NCBI GenBank assembly: GCA_903925075.1
Contig: CAIYDQ010000287.1
Span: 1 to 46,986, forward strand
Direction: 5' to 3'
Source: an uncultured Geobacter sp.
Lineage (GTDB): Bacteria > Desulfobacterota > Desulfuromonadia > Geobacterales > Geobacteraceae
DNA length: 46,986 nt
This document shows, piece after piece, positions 27,569 to 34,933 of the stretch. The notes beneath the pieces are model-generated. The model was not told where the DNA came from. It saw nothing but the letters and a program-made list of their open reading frames with translations, and did not search any database. Each line of letters starts with the position of its first letter. Position 1 is the first letter of the stretch. The translations under genes and the position numbers were made by a program.

Positions 27569-27969
27569 GCCGCGCTGCCCTGAGTCGGTATCATTTCCTT
27601 GTCCATCAGTTGAATGTGATCCTTCAGCCAGATGTAGGTAAGTTTCAGGGTGTTGGTTATCACGCTGAGATTTATGCCGTCTCGGGTGCATTCATCCGTC
27701 AGTATCGCGAGCCTCGCCCGCAAATCCTCATGCTGTTTCAAGTGTTCCCGGGTGCCGGGAAGGTTGCGCTGAAGCAGAAGTTGTTCTTCGACCGCGAAGT
27801 GCGAAATGACGTACTGGTTCAAAAAACACACCATCTCCGCGATGACCGGCGTGGCCCTCCTCTCCTTGCAGGCTTCCACCAGATCGTCAATCTTGTGGAA
27901 CATATCCTGGTGATGGCTGTCAATCTCGCGGTTGCCGGTTGCCAATTCCTTTTGCCATTCTATTTTCAT
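27550..27969 (-). CDS. Bacteriohemerythrin
   Basis: A 139-residue single-domain hemerythrin that reversibly binds O2 at a di-iron centre. All seven ligands are in place: His20 (IDSHHQ), His57 and Glu61 (HFAVEE), His76 and His80 (HLKQH), and His118 and Asp123 (HIQLMD). In anaerobes such proteins buffer or sense oxygen. Its 3' end overlaps the convergent CheX gene by 19 bases. The association with CheX proteins and an MCP suggests oxygen-directed motility. GGGACGGAT precedes the ATG. Confidence 0.92.
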   Translation of the reverse strand: MKIEWQKELATGNREIDSHHQDMFHKIDDLVEACKERRATPVIAEMVCFLNQYVISHFAVEEQLLLQRNLPGTREHLKQHEDLRARLAILTDECTRDGINLSVITNTLKLTYIWLKDHIQLMDKEMIPTQGSAAQLTSR

Positions 27970-28008
27970 ATCCGTCCCCTTTTTCCCGTTGCTACTTGAG
28001 TCCGCTGA

Positions 28009-28509
28009 TTATTGTTCGAAGGCGACCGCGACCATGAACCATTCTTCATCGGTGGCAAAGCGGACGGCAATTTGATTGGTGTTGTTGCAAAGAGAGACGA
28101 CGTATTCCTTGCCGTAAACCACCGACGGTATCGAGAGATGCAGGTCGAAGCTGCTCGGTGAAAGCTGCGTTTTGAACGAGCCGGCTATCATGTTGGCTAT
28201 TTCGCCCAGTGCATCGCTCACGTCCTCCATGGTGACTGACCTGATGCCGAGCATCTTGACGGTGGTCTCGATGGCCAGGTCCGTCGGCATGTGCAGGCTC
28301 ACCAGGCCGCTGTATTTGCCGCCCAAGCCGACCATCGAGCTGATGCAGTCTTTGAATTCCGTTACCGGATCGATCCTGACCGGAAGATGCATCAGGTCGT
28401 CCAACCCGACCATGGTGGTGAATATTTCCTTCACGTCGCTTTTCAACTTGTTGAACAGCGATTCCTCCGTGCAGTTCAGCGATTTCAGCAGTTCCGGCGA
28501 CAGCGACAT
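28009..28509 (-). CDS. Second CheX-family chemotaxis protein
   Basis: A 166-residue paralogue of the CheX at 27071. Its signature is MEDVSDALGEIANMIAGSF, with shared segments SDVKEIFTTMVG, FKDCISSMVG and IPSVVYGKEY. The ATG is preceded by CAGGAG. It lies upstream of the hemerythrin gene in the same direction (39-base gap), so the two may form an operon. Two CheX paralogues within 1.5 kb suggest a local duplication followed by inversion. Confidence 0.85.
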   Translation of the reverse strand: MSLSPELLKSLNCTEESLFNKLKSDVKEIFTTMVGLDDLMHLPVRIDPVTEFKDCISSMVGLGGKYSGLVSLHMPTDLAIETTVKMLGIRSVTMEDVSDALGEIANMIAGSFKTQLSPSSFDLHLSIPSVVYGKEYVVSLCNNTNQIAVRFATDEEWFMVAVAFEQ

Positions 28510-28713
28510 CTCAAACTCCTGCGCAGCTTTTATGGTCGGGCATGTAAGGGCGATTGCCGTTTAGCGGCCATGGGCGTGAGTCTAGTGATATCAAAAAATT
28601 ATATTAATTAATAGTTAGGTAAAACCCGCGAACGACTAGTAGGGTTTTCCCGTAGATGGAAGGGGGCTCGCCTGTCGGCTGCGCTGTAAGGCTATAAGGA
28701 AAGAGTGGCGGGA

Positions 28714-28802
28714 GGGGGCTGGGGGGTGGGGGAAGGCGCCACGTCTGCAAATGTGGGCAATTCCCCCACCCCCGGACCCCCTCCCGCAGGGGGAGGGGGG
28801 AC
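28714..28802. repeat. Structured intergenic repeat, copy A (left of MCP gene)
   Basis: A direct-repeat element with a core hairpin: GGGGGAA (28728-28734) pairs with TTCCCCC (28761-28767), and CCAC pairs with GTGG inside, around CTGCAAAT. A second hairpin, CCCCCTCCC-GCAG-GGGGAGGGGG, follows. It matches copy B at 30623 over about 70 bases. The rest of 28510-28876 shows nothing else. Confidence 0.85.
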
Positions 28803-28876
28803 AGCTATGGATTAAGGTCCGTCCTTAAGTTAACGGCAGTGGGGGAGGCGCCTGGCGACTTCGTTGGTCGGGCGCA

Positions 28877-30499
28877 TCACATCCTGACGTTGAACTGCCC
28901 GACGATCTGCTGCAGCTCCGAGGAGAGCTGCGAGAGCTGGGAGGCGGCGGCGGCCGTTTCCGAGGCCCCGACGGCCGAGCGCTGCACGATCCTGGTTATC
29001 CCCTGCATATTGTTGCTGATTTCGCTGGTGGTAGCGGTCTGTTCTTCGGCTGCGATGGCGATCTGATTCGCCTGCTGGGTCACCTCGTTGATCTGTTTCA
29101 GGATGGCTTGCAGCGCCTCTCCCGATTTGGCCGCCTCTTTGGTGCCCCGCTCCACCTCGAGCACCCCCTCCTCCATGGCGGTCACCGCCCCTTTGGTTTC
29201 CGCCTGGATGGACTTGATCATGCCGCCGATCTCGCGGGTCGCCTTGGCCGTTCTCTCCGCCAAGGCGCGGACCTCGTCCGCCACCACGGCAAAGCCCCGT
29301 CCCTGCTCGCCGGCTCGGGCAGCCTCGATGGCCGCGTTCAGGGCGAGCAGGTTGGTCTGGTCGGCGATGTCTTCGATGGTGCCGACGATCTCGCCGATCT
29401 GCTCGGAGCGGCCGCCCAGGCCGTCGACCGATCTGGCGGCCGACTTCACCCGGGCCGCAATGGTTCCCATGACCGCAACCGATTTCTCCACCACGTTGAA
29501 GCCCTCCACTGCCGCAGCGTTGGCCTGCTCGGCGCTCACTGCGGTCATATGGCAATTCCTGGCGATCTCTCCCGCCGTGCCGGCCATCTGCTCCCCTGCG
29601 GTGGCAACGGAACTTGCTTGGGACACCACCTCGTCTGCGCCCTGCACCATCTGCCCGGAAGTCGCGTGCAGCCGGGTCGATGCGGTGGATATGTCCTTGG
29701 AGGCCCTGGCGAGCGTCTGGATGGCGCTCCTGAAGCTTTGGGTCATATGCGCCATCGATCTCATCAGCACGGCGTTTTCGTCGTTGCCTTCCGCCTTGAT
29801 TTCCACCATCAGGTTGCCCGCGGCGATCTGCTCGGCCACTTCGACGCACTTGCGGATCGGGACGGTGATGATCCTGCTGGAGTAGCCGGGGACGAGGATG
29901 GCGACGAGGATGGCGACGATGCTGAAAATGATCAGGTTCCTCTTCGCGTCCCGGTTGCTGTCCATCGCTCCCGCGTTGGCCGCTTCCGATTGTTTGGTGA
30001 AGTAATCCTGAACCTCGTTGCAAATAGCGTAGATTTGCGCTCGTCTGGGGTTTACCTCTTGTTGCCAGAGCGCGATGTAGCCCGGCTTATCGTCGCGCAT
30101 CGCCAGTTCGTTGAGCTTGCCGCTGGCCGTCTTGCCGGACAGCAGCACCTCTTCCAGCTTGGCGGCCAGACGCTTGCCTTCGGGAGTCTGCGCGTTCTTC
30201 ACCAGGGCCGACATGTTTTCCTTGTAGATCTTCCTGAAGCCGTCGATGCCGGCCAGGACTTGTTTCTTTTGCTCCACGGTGTCGAGCAGGGTCAGGCTTT
30301 TTTGCGCGTCCCCGATCAGCGAGATGTTGTACATGATCTTCGCCGCGTTGTCGGCTAATTTGTGAGCGTTTTCGACCGCTTGCAGATGGTCGTTGTTCTC
30401 GGACAGCGACTTTAGCCCGAACAAGTTGGCAAGGATGAGCAGCAACGCCATGATTCCGAATCCCACGAAAAGCTTCCCGCCGATGTTCAAATTTCCCAT
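28877..30499 (-). CDS. Methyl-accepting chemotaxis protein
   Basis: A 540-residue transducer. A helix near residues 6-28, a periplasmic four-helix sensor (about 30-185), a second helix near 190-210, then HAMP ([18 protein letters not shown]). The cytoplasmic tip carries the highly conserved hairpin [20 protein letters not shown], then [21 protein letters not shown]. No C-terminal CheR-binding pentapeptide is seen. The ATG at 30497-30499 has a proper CGGAGGGAG site; an upstream ATG lacks one. A clear sigma-28 promoter lies just upstream, as expected for a motility-regulon gene. The ligand is unknown. Two copies of an intergenic repeat flank the gene. Confidence 0.95.
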   Translation of the reverse strand: MGNLNIGGKLFVGFGIMALLLILANLFGLKSLSENNDHLQAVENAHKLADNAAKIMYNISLIGDAQKSLTLLDTVEQKKQVLAGIDGFRKIYKENMSALVKNAQTPEGKRLAAKLEEVLLSGKTASGKLNELAMRDDKPGYIALWQQEVNPRRAQIYAICNEVQDYFTKQSEAANAGAMDSNRDAKRNLIIFSIVAILVAILVPGYSSRIITVPIRKCVEVAEQIAAGNLMVEIKAEGNDENAVLMRSMAHMTQSFRSAIQTLARASKDISTASTRLHATSGQMVQGADEVVSQASSVATAGEQMAGTAGEIARNCHMTAVSAEQANAAAVEGFNVVEKSVAVMGTIAARVKSAARSVDGLGGRSEQIGEIVGTIEDIADQTNLLALNAAIEAARAGEQGRGFAVVADEVRALAERTAKATREIGGMIKSIQAETKGAVTAMEEGVLEVERGTKEAAKSGEALQAILKQINEVTQQANQIAIAAEEQTATTSEISNNMQGITRIVQRSAVGASETAAAASQLSQLSSELQQIVGQFNVRM

Positions 30500-30531
30500 A
30501 CTCCCTCCGTTGTAAAACAACATTTCTAAAT

Positions 30532-30558
30532 GTATCGGCCGCACAATGGAATACTTTA
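30532..30558 (-). promoter_or_regulatory. Sigma-28 (FliA) promoter of the MCP gene
   Basis: On the minus strand the site reads TAAAGTAT, an 11-base spacer, then GCCGATAC, against the consensus TAAAGTTT-N11-GCCGATAA (one mismatch in each box). The predicted start is about 26 bases before the ATG. Confidence 0.85.
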
Positions 30559-30622
30559 GTGGCAAATGCAACTATTTTGTGTGCAGTCGTTGGCTTTTGT
30601 AGATAGGGGTAGGGGAGGGGAC

Positions 30623-30709
30623 GGGGGCTGGGGGGGGGAAGGCGCCACGTCTGCAAATGTGGACAATTCCCCCACCCTCTGCCCCCCTCCCGCAAGGGGA
30701 GGGGGGACT
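30623..30709. repeat. Structured intergenic repeat, copy B (right of MCP gene)
   Basis: The same orientation and core (GGAAGGCGCCACGTCTGCAA) as copy A, with CCCCCTCCC-GCAA-GGGGAGGGGG following. The pair brackets the MCP gene and its promoter as direct repeats. Confidence 0.85.
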
Positions 30710-30727
30710 CTTTGGTGCAAAGGTTCC

Positions 30728-31897
30728 TTACTTGGCCAGCTTGTACTTTCCTGCCTTGACCTGGATCATGGGTGCGTACTCCCTCTTCAGGCCGCGGTGG
30801 TCGTCCTTGCTGAAGGAATAGACTCCGCCGTAGACGGCAGGGAAGTTTTTGATCTTTTCGATCTCGGCGCGGATCTTTTCGCTGTCCTTGGGACCTTGCG
30901 CCTTGCTGCGCCGCATCGCCTCCACCACGATGCGCGCGGCGTCATAGGCCACCACCGCGTAGATGTCCGGCAGCTTGTTGTACTTCTTGTGGAAGGCCTC
31001 GGAGAATTCCTGCATGATCTTGCGCTGCGGATAGGAGGCGGGAAGTTCGTTCCAGACCACGTAGTAGGCGCCGGGCAGCAGCAGGGTGTCCGGCTCGTTG
31101 CCTTCCATGAGCTTCATGAAGGATTCGGAAATGTTGCCGCTGCCGGTGATGTAGGGGATTTTGAACCCCAACTGGTTGAAGTTCTTGGCCACTACGGCGT
31201 TGGCCTTGCCGCTTACCCCGACGATCAAGGCCTGCGGGTTGATGCCCTTTAGTTTGGCGAGCTGGGAGGTGACGTCCATGTCGTTGATGTTGAAGCGCTC
31301 GGTGGCGATCTGCATGCCGGTCTTCTTGCCTATCCTGCTGGTCAATTCGAACCAGGTCTGGCCGGTGGAGTCATTGGCGCAGAGCACCGCCACCCGTTTG
31401 ATCCCCTTTTTTGCGAGGTAGTCGTAGATGTTCTCCACCTGCTCGGAGGCGTGCACGAAACTGGCAAAGGTTAAAGAATCCGGGTAGTTGGGTTCGAAGG
31501 ACCCGGAAAGCGAGTACATGGTGAGCCTATCGGCCTGAGCGATAGGTTTAGCCGCGTTGGACGTGGCGTTGATCGAAGTGCCGATGATGGCCGCGACCTT
31601 GTCCCGCTGGATCATCTTCTTCACGTTGGCGGATGATCGCTCGGGGTTGCTCTGATTGTCGTATACCACCAGTTCCAGCGGATGGCCGTCGATGCCCCCT
31701 TTGGCGTTGACCTGATCCGCGTAGAGCTGAACGGCCCGCAGTTCCGGTTCTCCCAGCCAGGCCGCGTATCCGGTGGTGTCGAGGTTGACCCCCAGCTTCA
31801 GGGCCGGTTTCCCGGCCAGCGCGTTGCCGGCGCTCGTCAATTGCAGAACCAAGGCCAACAGGCACAACCCGGAGAACATGATTGCTTTCTTTTTCAT
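30728..31897 (-). CDS. Branched-chain/aromatic-acid-type ABC transporter substrate-binding protein
   Basis: A 389-residue periplasmic binding protein of the LivK family. A signal peptide of about 27 residues ends at GNALAGKP. The mature sequence shows LKLGVNLDTTGYAAWLGEPELRAVQLYADQVNAKGGIDGHPLELVVYDNQSNPERS. ATG 31895-31897 follows AAAAGGAG; an ATG eight codons earlier lacks a ribosome site. It is the second gene of a sigma-54-driven operon behind a decarboxylase-like enzyme. No ABC permease or ATPase genes are adjacent. Members of this family bind aromatic acids as well as amino acids, so a ring-derived ligand is plausible. Confidence 0.9.
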   Translation of the reverse strand: MKKKAIMFSGLCLLALVLQLTSAGNALAGKPALKLGVNLDTTGYAAWLGEPELRAVQLYADQVNAKGGIDGHPLELVVYDNQSNPERSSANVKKMIQRDKVAAIIGTSINATSNAAKPIAQADRLTMYSLSGSFEPNYPDSLTFASFVHASEQVENIYDYLAKKGIKRVAVLCANDSTGQTWFELTSRIGKKTGMQIATERFNINDMDVTSQLAKLKGINPQALIVGVSGKANAVVAKNFNQLGFKIPYITGSGNISESFMKLMEGNEPDTLLLPGAYYVVWNELPASYPQRKIMQEFSEAFHKKYNKLPDIYAVVAYDAARIVVEAMRRSKAQGPKDSEKIRAEIEKIKNFPAVYGGVYSFSKDDHRGLKREYAPMIQVKAGKYKLAK

Positions 31898-31955
31898 TCG
31901 CAGCTCCTTTTCATCAGGCAAGTTGGACCTTCTGGGGTCCCTTTTATGGAGCGGG

Positions 31956-32777
31956 TCACAGCTCTTGCCCCGCGCCGAACTGATTCGAGAGCGCCGCGCA
32001 GGCGGCGGTCGCCTTTTGTTTCCAAAAATCCCAGGCCCGGAAAACCTGCGTCTCGATGTTCCTGGAGGTGGTTTCCGACTCGGCCTCGGAGAGAAAGGTG
32101 ATTTCGCCCAACCGGGAAGCTGCCGCCTGGGTGCGTGCGTTGACCTCGGTGTAGACGGCCCGATAAACCGCTTTCTTCAAGGTGTCGGCCACCACGGTGG
32201 AGCCGTGTCCGCGCATCAATACCAGAACCTTTTCTCCCAGCGTTTTAGCCAGAGCCTTACCCAGGTCGTTGTTGGTGATCAGCAGGTCGGTGCCGTCCCC
32301 GGCAACCTCCCTGATGTCGAAATTCGGGGTGCCGGTGCCGATGAATCCGGCCATGTGGCAGACCGCGCGCATCGGCGTCTCCTTGACGACGCTAAAGGGG
32401 ACCACGGAAGGCGAGTGGCTGTGCACCACTGCGATCACGTCCGGGCGCGCCCGGTAGATCTGGCCGTGGATGAAGCGCTCCATGTAGACGCCGCGTCCGG
32501 CGGCGTTCAAGGGCGCGCCGTCGAGGTCGAATTCGACGATGTCCTCCTCGGTCACCAGGGCCGGCGCCATGTTGCGGGCCAACAGAAAGCGCCCCGGGTC
32601 CTTGTCGTGGCGCACGCTGACATGTCCGAAAGCGTCTACCACCCCCTGGTCGTAAAGGATGTGGTTGGCCGTTACCAGATCCCGCAGCAGATCGGGGTCA
32701 ACCGGGAGATCCCGATCCGGGCGGGAGTCTGTCGCCGGTAAAACCGATGTCGCCGCTTCGGCGTTGTTTTGATGCAT
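31956..32777 (-). CDS. Class II aldolase/adducin-family protein, HCOMODA decarboxylase-like
   Basis: A 273-residue class II aldolase fold enzyme with zinc ligands in VVHSHSPSVVPF and MRGHGSTVV and an acidic residue in EDIVEFD. The stretches ILYDQGVVDAFGHVSVRH, RFLLARNMAPALVTEEDIVE and VYMERFIHGQIYRARPD resemble proteins annotated as HCOMODA/2-hydroxy-3-carboxymuconic semialdehyde decarboxylase, rather than fuculose-phosphate aldolase. ATG 32775-32777 has GGGGACC as ribosome site; an earlier start would run into the upstream regulatory region. It is the first gene after a sigma-54 promoter, followed 58 bases later by a binding protein gene. The classical pathway needs oxygen, so the true anaerobic substrate is open. 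Confidence 0.8.
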   Translation of the reverse strand: MHQNNAEAATSVLPATDSRPDRDLPVDPDLLRDLVTANHILYDQGVVDAFGHVSVRHDKDPGRFLLARNMAPALVTEEDIVEFDLDGAPLNAAGRGVYMERFIHGQIYRARPDVIAVVHSHSPSVVPFSVVKETPMRAVCHMAGFIGTGTPNFDIREVAGDGTDLLITNNDLGKALAKTLGEKVLVLMRGHGSTVVADTLKKAVYRAVYTEVNARTQAAASRLGEITFLSEAESETTSRNIETQVFRAWDFWKQKATAACAALSNQFGAGQEL

Positions 32778-32841
32778 GGTGGTCCCCTTGGTCGTTGAAG
32801 TCGCCGTTTTCCTTGATGGCAGTGGGAAAGAGAAATCAAGC

Positions 32842-32857
32842 AGCAATCGCTGTGCCA
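32842..32857 (-). promoter_or_regulatory. Near-perfect sigma-54 promoter of the decarboxylase/binding-protein operon
   Basis: The minus strand reads TGGCAC-AGCGA-TTGCT, which fits the RpoN consensus TGGCACR-N4-TTGCW. The GG (complement of 32855-32856) and GC (complement of 32843-32844) are 10 bases apart. The predicted start is near 32831, about 54 bases before the ATG. Confidence 0.9.
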
Positions 32858-32863
32858 AGCTCC

Positions 32864-32875
32864 TTTCCGCGGAAA
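32864..32875. promoter_or_regulatory. Palindrome TTTCCGCGGAAA just upstream of the sigma-54 promoter
   Basis: A perfect 12-bp palindrome directly upstream of the -24 element. It may be an additional regulator site. Confidence 0.35.
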
Positions 32876-32900
32876 AACGGCGGGAGTCGATCCGCTTTAA

Positions 32901-32934
32901 GTCAAAATTGAACGGTTGACATGTCAAACTTGAC
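32901..32934. promoter_or_regulatory. Array of GTCAA/TTGAC half-sites, candidate activator binding region
   Basis: GTCAA-AA-TTGA (32901-32911), the perfect palindrome TTGACATGTCAA (32916-32927) and GTCAA-AC-TTGAC (32923-32934) overlap within 34 bases. They lie about 70-100 bases upstream of the sigma-54 start and 35-68 bases before the divergent activator gene. This is the expected location of binding sites for that activator, which could also self-regulate through them. Confidence 0.7.
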
Positions 32935-32968
32935 CGGATATTGTCAGGAATGAACGGAGGTAGGTAAT

Positions 32969-34717
32969 TTGTCCTTGAAAAATTCACAAGAATCATCTGC
33001 GCGCGCCATGCTGCTCGCGGCCTTGCCGTTGATCGCCCGGGCGATGGGAGGCGTTGCCCTGGCGGCCAGCCGGGATGGCGTGTGCCTCGGGGCGGCCGCT
33101 CCCGACGGCGCAGAAGGCGCAGCCGTCGACGGCCGGCTGCTTGGCTCTCTGCTGGAGTTGTGCACGCAGGCCGCCGCTCAGGGGCGCCCGCTGGAGTTGC
33201 TCTGCGCCGAAACCGGTGCGCGCTGCTTCGCCGTCCCGGTTGACGGCGTGGTGCTGGCCGCCTCCGACAACGAGCGAGTTTCGCGACAGGCCCGGCTTTT
33301 CCAGGCCCTGAAGGAGACCCTCCCCTCGATAGCCGAAGTCGCCGGCGGCGAAGCGGTCCTCTTCGACGCCGGAGGCCGGCGCCTGTACACCGCCGATCCC
33401 AACTCCCGCGCGCTGCGCGAAGGCCCCGGCACGGTCATCGACTCATGCGTGGAGGCGATGGCTACCGGCCGCCCGCATATCGGGCCATCCCCCACGGTAG
33501 CGGGCTCGACGGCCGTGCGCATCCCCCTCTCCTCGGCCTTTGGTTTCGGTTTCAACAACGCCTACTCGATCCGCCAGCGGGAGAAGCTGCTCAACGAGGT
33601 CCAGAAACGCCGCACCGCCAAGTACACCTGGGACGACATCATCTGCGGCGGTCCGCGTCTGACCGTGCCGCTCAAGATCGCCCAGAGCGCCGCCCACAGC
33701 AAATCTCCGGTCATCATCTTCGGCGAAAGCGGCACCGGCAAGGAGCTGTTCGCCCAGGCGATCCACAACGCCTCGTCCCGCTCTGACAGGCCATTCGTGG
33801 CCATCAACTGCTCGGCGCTTCCCGAAAGCCTGATCGAGAGCACCTTCTTCGGCTATGTGGAAGGGGCGTTCACCGGGGCGCGTCGAGGCGGTCAGGCGGG
33901 TCTGTTCGAACAGGCCAATCACGGCACCCTGCTGCTCGACGAGATCAGCGAAGCCCCGCTCGAACTTCAGGCCAAGTTGTTGCGCGTCCTCCAGGAGCAC
34001 GAGGTGCGCCGGGTGGGAGCGGATCGGGCGACGCCGGTGGACGTACGCATCATCGCGACCTGCAACCGGGACCTCTTGCGTTGCATGGACGAGGGACGCT
34101 TCCGCAGCGACCTGTACTACCGCCTGAACGTGATCGACATCTACATCTCGCCGCTTCGGCAGGGTAAAGAGGACATCCCCTCGCTGCTGCGCGCCATGCT
34201 GGAAAAGCTGGCGCGCGCCGACGGCGTTGCCGTGCCCGATATCGAGCAAAGCGCCATGAATTGCCTGATGGATTACGACTGGCCGGGGAACGTGCGCGAG
34301 CTGAGGAACGTCATGGAGCGCGTAATCAGCCTGAGTCCCGGCGAAAAGATCGGCATTGCCCACCTCCCCGCCAAAATCGCCGATGGCGCCTGCCGCGAGG
34401 CTCGCCCGCCGCTCCCTCCCGCGCCGCCGCAGTCCGCGCCGCGCCTGCCTCCCGCGCCGCAGCTGCAGGCCGCGCCGCCCCTGTCTCCCGCGCCCCTGCA
34501 GCCCGATCCGCTCCTGTCATCAGCGTCGCCGCTCCCTTTCGCGCCGCCCCTGCCGCCTGCGCCGCACGCCATGCTTGCCGGCCGGGTGGCCGATTTCGAA
34601 CGCGTTTTGCTGTTCGAGACGCTTGAGCGTTGCAACGGCAATCGCGAGCAGACGGCCCGTGCTCTAGGCATCAGCGTGTCGACGCTCTGGCGGCGCCTAA
34701 GCAAGGCGCGCGCCTAA
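32969..34717 (+). CDS. Sigma-54-dependent activator, divergent to the decarboxylase operon
   Basis: A 582-residue activator. The N-terminal sensor region (about 1-210) is not clearly assigned to a known family and may be a GAF-like domain. The AAA+ part has Walker A GESGTGKE at about 252, [12 protein letters not shown] and GTLLLDEISEA. A Pro/Ala-rich linker (about 475-540) precedes the Fis-type HTH QTARALGISVSTLWRRL. It starts at TTG 32969 with GGAGG at 32956-32960. Its position across from a sigma-54 promoter with palindromic sites makes it the likely direct activator of the decarboxylase/binding-protein operon. The linker is unusually long. Confidence 0.92.
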   Translation: MSLKNSQESSARAMLLAALPLIARAMGGVALAASRDGVCLGAAAPDGAEGAAVDGRLLGSLLELCTQAAAQGRPLELLCAETGARCFAVPVDGVVLAASDNERVSRQARLFQALKETLPSIAEVAGGEAVLFDAGGRRLYTADPNSRALREGPGTVIDSCVEAMATGRPHIGPSPTVAGSTAVRIPLSSAFGFGFNNAYSIRQREKLLNEVQKRRTAKYTWDDIICGGPRLTVPLKIAQSAAHSKSPVIIFGESGTGKELFAQAIHNASSRSDRPFVAINCSALPESLIESTFFGYVEGAFTGARRGGQAGLFEQANHGTLLLDEISEAPLELQAKLLRVLQEHEVRRVGADRATPVDVRIIATCNRDLLRCMDEGRFRSDLYYRLNVIDIYISPLRQGKEDIPSLLRAMLEKLARADGVAVPDIEQSAMNCLMDYDWPGNVRELRNVMERVISLSPGEKIGIAHLPAKIADGACREARPPLPPAPPQSAPRLPPAPQLQAAPPLSPAPLQPDPLLSSASPLPFAPPLPPAPHAMLAGRVADFERVLLFETLERCNGNREQTARALGISVSTLWRRLSKARA

Positions 34718-34933
34718 GGAAAGCACGCTGCCTCCAGAGATCGGCCGGCAATCGGCGCGACTTTCGCTCGTCCGTAAAGATTTCTGGTGCAAAATCAAAA
34801 GAATAATGAAATAAAGAACCTCGGACGGCTCCCCCTCCTGCAAGGGGCGCTGCCGTTAAGTCAAGGAACGGCTGGTACTCAAAGCCCCACTCCCCCTTGA
34901 TGGGCCCTCTGGGGGAGAAGGAATGCATCGAAG
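34718..34933. other. Intergenic, repetitive hairpin sequence
   Basis: The stretch contains GGGCCCTCTGGGGG-type G/C hairpins and a TGCCGTTAAGTCAAGGAACGG motif similar to fragments at about 28815 and 41937. No gene or clear promoter was recognised. Confidence 0.4.
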
